A stretch of 13,036 nucleotides of DNA from positions 1 to 13,036 of the forward strand of contig DAOOVW010000042.1 in NCBI GenBank assembly GCA_035370465.1, in the 5' to 3' direction. Shown here in pieces: positions 5,345 through 10,654 of the stretch. The stretch comes from a bacterium (GTDB lineage: Bacteria > Ratteibacteria > UBA8468 > B48-G9 > JAFGKM01). Position 1 is the first letter of the stretch; every line of letters begins with the position of its first letter. The notes under the pieces are model-generated. The model did not search any database and had not been told where the DNA came from. It was given only the letters and a program-made list of their open reading frames with translations. The position numbers and the translations under genes were made by a program.

Positions 5345-7402
5345 ATGTCTATTTTTCTTAAAGGTATTTGTGGAATTATTTTTCAAACAATTCTTTTAAG
5401 AGAGTTTTTTTGTAGTTTCTTTGGTAGTGAATTTTCCTTTGTTATTGTCCTTTTCTTCTGGATGGCTGGTTGTGGAATTGGTAGTTTCTTATTCAAAAAA
5501 GTTAAAAATTATTCTTCTCCTTTTAATTTTTTAACAATTTTTGAAAATGTTTTTTTTATTCTCTCAATTTTCCTTTTAAGAACTTTAAGACATATTTCTC
5601 AAATACAGTTTTTTCTACCATTTATTATATCCTCATTTTTTATTGTTTTTTTATCCGGACTCTTTGAAGGAAGCCGTTTTGTTCTTCTTTCTTCTCTTTT
5701 TAAAGAAGAGAAAAGTAGCGGTAAAGTTTATGGATTAGAGGGATTAGGGGCGTTGGTTGGTGGAATTATAATTTATTTCTTCTTCTTTTTAAATTCTAAT
5801 CCATTTTTTGTTCTTTCTATAATATCTATTGTTAATCTTTTTACTTTTATCAGACCTAAAAAATTCTCTTATTTTTTACTTCTTCCTTTCTTACTTATTC
5901 TTTTTTATTCCAATGTTCTTGAAAACATTTCATTAAATTTTAAGTGGAAACCATTTGAAATTGCCAACTCATTTTATACTCCATATCAAAATATTGAAAT
6001 AGTTAAAAAGGATAAAGAAATTGTCCTTTCAACAAATGGAATACCTGAAATTTCAAATCAACCAGATATTTATTCTTTAAAAAATATAGTTTTCTTTTCA
6101 ATATGTTTTCTTGATAAATTAGAAAATGTCCTTGTTGTGTCAAATCCAGAAATAATTGATGAAATTGAAAAATATAAACCAAAAAATATTTATTATGTTG
6201 ATGTAGATAGCAAAAAAATAGAAATTATTAAAAAAAATTTCTTGAAAAAAAATTATAAAAACTTGATATTTATAAATTCACAATTAGACCCTTTTATAAA
6301 AAAAACAGACCTGAATTTTGATGTTATTTTCCTTGGAGAGACATTTCCTTTGAACTTTTATCAAAATACTCGGTTTACTTCTTCTTTTGTTTCTCATCTA
6401 TCAAAAAAAACAAAAATTGTTTCTTTATTGCTGCCAGGTAACTATGAATATGCTGGAAAAGATATTTCACAAATTCATTCAATTGTCTATAATACATTTA
6501 AAAAACATTTTGAATATTCAAAATTTATTTTTACATATCCTTTCATTTCTATATTTTCAAATGTACAATTAAACCAAGTTAATAAAAATTTTATTTATGA
6601 TAATGATTTTTTCAACCCATCATATATAAAATACACTTTAAGTCATGAAAAAGAAAAACAATATATAAGGAAAAATATAATAAAAACAAATGAAAATACA
6701 ATTAACAATCAATTCCTCCTCTTGATTTCAGTTTCCAACTTCCTTTCTCTTTCTAACAAGAAAATTGGCAATTTCTTTTTTAATTACTTTAAAATTATTT
6801 CAGAGAATAAAAATATTTTGTATTTTCTTCTTTTTTTCATTTTTATATTATTTTTACTCATTTCAAGAAAAAATGTTGGTTCAAAAATTGTTTTTACAAA
6901 TGGATTTGTATCTTTTGGATTTGAATCACTTTTAATTATTATTACTCAGGTAATTTTTGGTTATGTCTATTCAAAAATTTCAACTTTAACTGCTTTATTT
7001 ATGGGAGGCATTTCAATAGGGTCCATTATTTCAATGAATTTCTTAAAAAAAGAAAACATATTTTATATTGAGACATTTGTTCTTTCTTTTTATATTCTTT
7101 CATTTATTACAATTTATTTTCTAAGAACAATTTCATTTCCTTTTTTACTTGGTATGATTTTTATTTCTGGTTTTTTTGTTGGTCTTGAATTTGGGCTTAT
7201 TTCTTTTCTTGATAAATCCCAATTTGTAGATAAAACAGGAAAATTATATGCTTTTGATTTGCTTGGTGGTTCTTTATCTTCTGTTGTTATACCATTTTTA
7301 ATTCTACCTACATTTGGTCTTTATCTTTCTTTTATAATATTTCCTGTTGTTAAAATAGCCAACTTCCTTTCTCTAAGGAAAAATTCAAGGTACAATGAAT
7401 AA
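5345..7402 (+). CDS. Spermidine-synthase-like domain between two MFS-like membrane halves, active site degenerate
   Basis: The 685-residue protein has three parts. Residues 1 to about 190 hold several membrane helices, including QTILLREF and the Gly-rich GCGIGS. Residues about 205-400 form a soluble domain like spermidine/spermine synthase: YTPYQNIEIV (211-220) matches the entry motif and YYVDVDSKKIEII (283-295) the aminopropyl/SAM-site strand. From about 490 to 680 membrane helices return. The two membrane parts look homologous: GKVYGLEGLGALVGG (126-140) parallels GKLYAFDLLGGSLSS (632-646), and both have a GxxIGS motif. In the middle domain the Gly-rich loop is replaced by VVSNPE (264-269). 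The usual DxxxxDxxDP segment reads DVIFLGETFP (326-335), so the catalytic acids are lost and polyamine synthesis is unlikely. Fused MFS/spermidine-synthase-like proteins are known but their function is unclear. No ribosome binding site is visible; the ATG follows TATTATAA closely. Confidence 0.8.
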   Translation: MSIFLKGICGIIFQTILLREFFCSFFGSEFSFVIVLFFWMAGCGIGSFLFKKVKNYSSPFNFLTIFENVFFILSIFLLRTLRHISQIQFFLPFIISSFFIVFLSGLFEGSRFVLLSSLFKEEKSSGKVYGLEGLGALVGGIIIYFFFFLNSNPFFVLSIISIVNLFTFIRPKKFSYFLLLPFLLILFYSNVLENISLNFKWKPFEIANSFYTPYQNIEIVKKDKEIVLSTNGIPEISNQPDIYSLKNIVFFSICFLDKLENVLVVSNPEIIDEIEKYKPKNIYYVDVDSKKIEIIKKNFLKKNYKNLIFINSQLDPFIKKTDLNFDVIFLGETFPLNFYQNTRFTSSFVSHLSKKTKIVSLLLPGNYEYAGKDISQIHSIVYNTFKKHFEYSKFIFTYPFISIFSNVQLNQVNKNFIYDNDFFNPSYIKYTLSHEKEKQYIRKNIIKTNENTINNQFLLLISVSNFLSLSNKKIGNFFFNYFKIISENKNILYFLLFFIFILFLLISRKNVGSKIVFTNGFVSFGFESLLIIITQVIFGYVYSKISTLTALFMGGISIGSIISMNFLKKENIFYIETFVLSFYILSFITIYFLRTISFPFLLGMIFISGFFVGLEFGLISFLDKSQFVDKTGKLYAFDLLGGSLSSVVIPFLILPTFGLYLSFIIFPVVKIANFLSLRKNSRYNE

Positions 7403-7473
7403 CAAAGACACAAGGTAGAAAGTAGCAAAGGTACAAAGTAAAATACTTTGTCATCTTATACTTCTTTAGGAGT

Positions 7474-7680
7474 TATCCCTTACCCATAAGTCCTCCTTTA
7501 CAAAAGGAGGGAGATGAAAGAACAGAGTGAATTTTGAAAAAGATATTCTAAACTTTATTGTATTATCTGAAAAGTGATAAAGTAAAGAGAAAGGTAGTAA
7601 TTTTCTATTTTATAAAAGAAAATAGGCTCAAAGGAAATCCCTTTACCCAAGAGGATTTTAGAAGATGTGGGTAAGGGATA
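7474..7680. repeat. Candidate 207-bp element with 13-bp terminal inverted repeats
   Basis: TATCCCTTACCCA at 7474-7486 is perfectly complementary to TGGGTAAGGGATA at 7668-7680. A near copy, ATCCCTTTACCCA, lies at 7637-7649 and could pair with the right arm, with one bulged base. Inside the left end is the perfect hairpin CCTCCTTT/AAAGGAGG (7492-7510). There is no coding frame inside and I see no target-site duplication. It could be a miniature non-autonomous element or, for the right half, an operator-like palindrome before mntA. The rest of the gap 7403-7721 holds only a 7-bp hairpin CAAAGTA/TACTTTG (7434-7450). Confidence 0.55.
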
Positions 7681-7721
7681 TCTTCAGGAGAAGAAAGGAA
7701 AAAAGGGGAAGGAGAGAAGAG

Positions 7722-8189
7722 ATGATAAGAGAAAAGAGAATAAAACATAATATTTTCCCATTGTTGAAAAAATTAGAGGAAGAAATTAAAAGTGATGAAG
7801 ATGTAATATTCTTTTATTTATTTGGGTCATATGGTAAAAATAAAATTTCTCCTTTAAGCGATATTGATTTTGCTTTTTATTTAAAAGAAGGCATTGATTA
7901 TTTTGATAAAAAAGAAGAACTAATTGAAATAATAAATACTGTCCTAAAAACGGATGAAGTGGATGTCGTTATATTAAATGAAATTTCCCCATCTTTCTTT
8001 AAGGAAATTTTGAAAACAAGAAAAATTATTTTGAGTAAAGATGCAAATAAAAGGATTGAGTTTGAGTTAAGAAAATTAAGAGAATTTTTTGATACAGAGA
8101 AGTTAAGAAATTTTTCTGAACAAGCACTTATTAGAAGAATTAAGGAGAGGAAATATGGAATTGCCAATTCCAGTAAAAAATCGTCTTGA
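7722..8189 (+). CDS. mntA: MntA-type minimal nucleotidyltransferase antitoxin
   Basis: This is the antitoxin of a HepT/MntA toxin-antitoxin module. In characterised pairs the nucleotidyltransferase attaches AMP units to a tyrosine of the HEPN toxin and so blocks its RNase activity. The 155-residue product carries the signature GSX10DXD: Gly35-Ser36, then Asp47 and Asp49 in SPLSDIDF, with the third metal-binding acid probably Asp81 in EVDVVIL. I place the start at ATG 7722 because AAGGAG lies a few bases upstream. A frame opening at 7665 would translate the inverted repeat and a highly basic, unconserved leader. The C-terminal tail (RRIKERKYGIANSSKKSS) is shared with the translation start region of hepT, which begins 35 bases before this stop, so the two are translationally coupled. 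Confidence 0.88.
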   Translation: MIREKRIKHNIFPLLKKLEEEIKSDEDVIFFYLFGSYGKNKISPLSDIDFAFYLKEGIDYFDKKEELIEIINTVLKTDEVDVVILNEISPSFFKEILKTRKIILSKDANKRIEFELRKLREFFDTEKLRNFSEQALIRRIKERKYGIANSSKKSS

Positions 8190-8571
8190 AAAATTAGAAG
8201 TTGCTTTGAATAAATTAGATAATTTAAGTAAAATTTCCTTATCAGAATTTCTAACTGACTGGAAATGTCAAGATAGTGCATGCAGAAATTTTCAGGTTGC
8301 AATTGAAATTTGTCTTGATATTGGAACTTTTTTACTATCAGAAAAAAATTTGCCTATTCCAGATACATATTCTTTAATTATTAAAGAATTAAGAGAAAAT
8401 GGAATAATTGATAAAAATTTAGAAGAGGATATGAAAAAATTAATAAAGTTTAGAAATATCATAGTTCATGAATATTTATATATAGATTTAGAAAAAGTTT
8501 ATAAAAATTTCTCTTATGTTGATACATTTAGAAAATTCGCTGATACAATAATAAAATATTTTCAAGTATAA
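8155..8571 (+). CDS. hepT: HepT-type HEPN toxin (RNase)
   Basis: This is the toxin of the pair, a small all-helical HEPN-domain (DUF86) ribonuclease. The active-site motif RX4HXY is intact: Arg100, His105 and Tyr107 in RNIIVHEY. Tyr107 is the residue that MntA enzymes modify in studied systems. The 138-residue length is typical. The start ATG at 8155 has AAGGAGAGG just upstream, inside the end of mntA. The antitoxin-first order and 35-base overlap favour co-production of antitoxin. Both motifs are complete, so the module looks functional rather than decayed. The DNA target, if any, of self-regulation is unknown, but an inverted repeat lies ahead of mntA (see 7474-7680). Confidence 0.9.
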   Translation: MELPIPVKNRLEKLEVALNKLDNLSKISLSEFLTDWKCQDSACRNFQVAIEICLDIGTFLLSEKNLPIPDTYSLIIKELRENGIIDKNLEEDMKKLIKFRNIIVHEYLYIDLEKVYKNFSYVDTFRKFADTIIKYFQV

Positions 8572-8621
8572 TTTTTAAATAAAAACTCTTCTACTTTTCT
8601 AACCGCCGGGGTTGAACACAA

Positions 8622-8651
8622 TTGACAATTAGATAAAAGAAAAAGTAAAAT
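8622..8651 (+). promoter_or_regulatory. Promoter of hisB, possibly giving a leaderless mRNA
   Basis: TTGACA at 8622-8627 and TAAAAT at 8646-8651 are 18 bases apart. Transcription would be expected to start about seven bases after the -10 box, close to or at the hisB ATG at 8658, and there is no Shine-Dalgarno sequence before that ATG. An alternative -10, TATAAA at 8651-8656, would start even further downstream. The stretch AAAGTAAAATATAAATATG is almost repeated at 1061-1080 ahead of porG. Confidence 0.55.
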
Positions 8652-8657
8652 ATAAAT

Positions 8658-9239
8658 ATGAGAAAAGGGAAAATTATAAGAAAAACAAAAGAGACAGATA
8701 TATTAATAGAAATAAATTTAGATGGCAATGGAAATTATGAAGTAAAAACAGATATTGGATTTTTATCTCATATGTTAGAATTATTTTCAAAATTTTCAGG
8801 AATAGATAGCAAAATAAAGGCAAAAGGAGATATTGAAGTTGATACTCATCACCTTGTTGAAGATGTTGGAATATGTTTAGGAGAAAGTATAAAACAAGCA
8901 TTGGGAGATAAAAAGGGAATTAGAAGATTTGGGTTTTCTTCAATGCCAATGGATGAAACACTAGTGAATATATCAGTTGACATTTCAGGTAGACCTTTTC
9001 TTGTTTTTAATGTTCCTGATATTAGAAAAAAAGAGAGTGTTTTAGAAATTGAAGATATAAAGGAATTTTTCAATGGTTTTGTAAATCATTCAGGTATTAC
9101 CCTTCATATAAATTTTGTTTATGGTAAAAATCTTCACCACATAAATGAAGCAATTTTTAAAGGCGTTGCCTTATCTTTAAAAGAAGCAATGAAAAAAGAA
9201 GGCAAAAGCACCCCATCTACAAAAGGAAGAATTGATTAA
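8658..9239 (+). CDS. hisB: Imidazoleglycerol-phosphate dehydratase
   Basis: This enzyme catalyses the dehydration of imidazole glycerol phosphate to imidazole acetol phosphate in histidine biosynthesis, in the cytoplasm, using two manganese ions per active site. The 193-residue length is that of a stand-alone IGPD without the phosphatase domain. The family motifs are intact: FLSHMLELFSKFSG (35-48), DTHHLVEDVG with His64, His65, Glu68 and Asp69, MPMDETL (96-102), NHSGITLHI (143-151), GKNLHHINEA with His160, His161 and Glu164, and the C-terminal STKGRID. No other his gene is present; it is flanked by a toxin-antitoxin pair and a small membrane protein. The ATG at 8658 has no Shine-Dalgarno sequence but is preceded by a good promoter. 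Confidence 0.95.
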   Translation: MRKGKIIRKTKETDILIEINLDGNGNYEVKTDIGFLSHMLELFSKFSGIDSKIKAKGDIEVDTHHLVEDVGICLGESIKQALGDKKGIRRFGFSSMPMDETLVNISVDISGRPFLVFNVPDIRKKESVLEIEDIKEFFNGFVNHSGITLHINFVYGKNLHHINEAIFKGVALSLKEAMKKEGKSTPSTKGRID

Positions 9240-9240
9240 A

Positions 9241-9561
9241 ATGGAAGAAAATAATTTACCAAATCCAAGAATTTCTGCCCTACTTTCTTTTGTTGTAAAT
9301 GGGTTAGGACAGATTTATAATGGTGAAATAAGGAAGGGATTATACTTGATTTTCCTCTCTGCTTTTTCTCTTTTGATTTTTATAATTGGCTCTATCTTTT
9401 TGTTTTTCTTTTTATGGAATGGAATGACCCCTTTTTCATTTCTTGTCTGGGGAATTATATTATTTTTTATTGGTCTTATAGGAATAATTATTTTAGGAAT
9501 ATATAGTATTTCAGATGCATATAATACAGCAAAGAAAATGCACCAAAAAGGAACAGAGTAA
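9241..9561 (+). CDS. Small TM2-like membrane protein
   Basis: This is a 106-residue integral membrane protein of the TM2-like group of bacterial small membrane proteins. NPRISALLSFVVNGLGQIYN at residues 8-27 matches the typical N-terminal signature (Pro, Ala-Leu-Leu-Ser, Gly-xGly-Gln-xTyr-Asn-Gly), followed by KG and two long hydrophobic segments at about 34-59 and 66-90. The end SISDAYNTAKKMH resembles the family's DAY motif before the cytoplasmic tail. The molecular role of this group is not established. The ATG lies one base after the hisB stop; TTG at 9232 is an alternative start that would overlap hisB, and AAGGAAG at the hisB end could serve either. It is therefore probably co-transcribed with hisB, with no evident functional link. 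Confidence 0.8.
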   Translation: MEENNLPNPRISALLSFVVNGLGQIYNGEIRKGLYLIFLSAFSLLIFIIGSIFLFFFLWNGMTPFSFLVWGIILFFIGLIGIIILGIYSISDAYNTAKKMHQKGTE

Positions 9562-9639
9562 AGGAAAAATCCCCCTACTCTTTTTTAATAAAATTGCGAT
9601 TAGAAGAAAAAATTTGAAAGAGAAATTTAATTTTCCTCT

Positions 9640-10060
9640 TTTTTTCTTCTCTCCACTCCGCCACAAAGTTCGCTACAAAACATTGCGAATCCGACACTCT
9701 TTCCGCCAAAAATCGTGTCGGATTCGAAATTCTAGCCGAATTTGGCGGAATTGGCGGACAGGGACAGGGAAGATGCTCGCCCGTGGGCTATGCCCGAGGG
9801 GATGGATTTTCATTTATCTTTTATTAAATCCCTCTCTTTCTACCTTTAATAAAGGGAGACAACTACACTCCCTCCTTTTATAAAGGAGGGATGGGGTGGA
9901 TTTAGAAATCGCCCTTAAAGTCCCCCTGCCCCGTTGTGCCTATTGAAATACATTACGGCACCAACTCTGTGTGCTAAACTTTGCTACTTTAGTCGGTTTT
10001 ACAAAGGGGGAGATGACGCACCAACTCTGAGAAACAGAGTAAGCAACTTTAATTGGTTTG
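9640..10060. repeat. Intergenic mosaic of repeat modules (block E)
   Basis: The gap between the TM2-like gene and the CoaC-like gene (over 500 bases) contains no supported gene. It holds a perfect 12-bp inverted repeat CGAATCCGACAC/GTGTCGGATTCG (9686-9726, 17-base loop), TTTGGCGG-type fragments, a short form of the GGATCC module (9775-9800), and a perfect hairpin CCCTCCTTT/AAAGGAGGG (9870-9890). It also holds two copies of GCACCAACTCTG 60 bases apart (9958-9969, 10018-10029). Positions 10003-10028 are the exact reverse complement of 5109-5134. Positions 9562-9640 look unstructured. Confidence 0.8.
9686..9726. repeat. 12-bp perfect inverted repeat with 17-base loop
   Basis: The arms CGAATCCGACAC (9686-9697) and GTGTCGGATTCG (9715-9726) are perfectly complementary. 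The loop contains TTCCGCCAAAAA, which relates to the CATTTTGGCGG modules of blocks C and D on the opposite strand. No T-tract follows, so it is not a terminator. Confidence 0.85.
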
Positions 10061-10093
10061 GTTAGAGGAAGAAATTAAACGGAGTTAATAAAA

Positions 10094-10654
10094 ATGGAAA
10101 AAAATATAATTATTGGTGTTTGTGGTTCAATTTCTGCTTACAAAAGTTGTGAAATTGTAAGGGAATTTAAAAAAAGAAATTGGGAAGTTAAGGTAATTAT
10201 GACAGAAAAAGCAACAAAATTCATTTCTCCATTAACTCTTGAAGTCCTTTCTAAAAATCAGGTCTATGTTGATATGTTTGACAGAAAAAATTATAAACAA
10301 GACCATATTTCTTTAAGCGAATTTGCAGATATTATTCTTGTTGCCCCTGCAACTGCAAATATAATTGGTAAAATTGCATCAGGTATATCTGATGACCTTC
10401 TTACCTGTACTATTTTTGCTTTTTCAGGTACTGTTATATTTGCACCTGGTATGAATGATAATATGTGGAAAAACAAAATTGTTGAAGAAAATGTTCAGAA
10501 ATTAAAAAAGTATGGATATAAATTTATTGGTCCTGAAAAAGGAGAACTTGCTTCTGGGAAAGTTGGAATTGGACGACTTGCAGAAATAAAAAAAATAATT
10601 GAAATAACCGAAAATGAGTTTAAAAAACAAAATAATATAAATGAAGCAATATAA
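10094..10654 (+). CDS. CoaC-like flavoprotein (phosphopantothenoylcysteine decarboxylase family), Ser at the catalytic Cys position
   Basis: The 186-residue product belongs to the homo-oligomeric flavin-containing Cys decarboxylase family. It covers only the decarboxylase (CoaC) domain; the CoaB ligase domain normally fused in bacterial CoaBC is absent. Visible motifs are the FMN-binding GVCGSISAYK (8-17), the catalytic His in HISL (His71), VAPATAN (83-89), and the substrate-clamp motif APGMNDNMW (117-125). The clamp segment that usually reads ACG reads ELASGKVGIGR (151-161), so Ser154 replaces the Cys that in E. coli and plant enzymes reduces the aminoenethiol intermediate. This may alter or block the last step, or mark a different substrate. 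GGAG lies about ten bases before the ATG. The next gene starts inside its 3' end, so they are coupled. CoaC is the nearest role; a LanD-like or other decarboxylase is possible. Confidence 0.8.
   Translation: MEKNIIIGVCGSISAYKSCEIVREFKKRNWEVKVIMTEKATKFISPLTLEVLSKNQVYVDMFDRKNYKQDHISLSEFADIILVAPATANIIGKIASGISDDLLTCTIFAFSGTVIFAPGMNDNMWKNKIVEENVQKLKKYGYKFIGPEKGELASGKVGIGRLAEIKKIIEITENEFKKQNNINEAI

Noticed and set aside
6387..6572. Small frame inside the spermidine-synthase-like gene
   Set aside because: It is a shadow of the real 685-codon frame with no start signal.
7665..7721. Upstream ATG for mntA
   Set aside because: It lies inside the right terminal repeat, gives a highly basic unconserved leader and has no ribosome binding site; ATG 7722 has AAGGAG.
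9657..9760. tRNA-like or stable RNA fold
   Set aside because: The strong inverted repeat has no cloverleaf arms, no GTTC-type T loop and no acceptor pairing.
9515..9883. Plus-strand frame of 122 codons after the TM2-like gene
   Set aside because: It overlaps the real gene in another frame and then reads through repeat block E, including the 12-bp inverted repeat.
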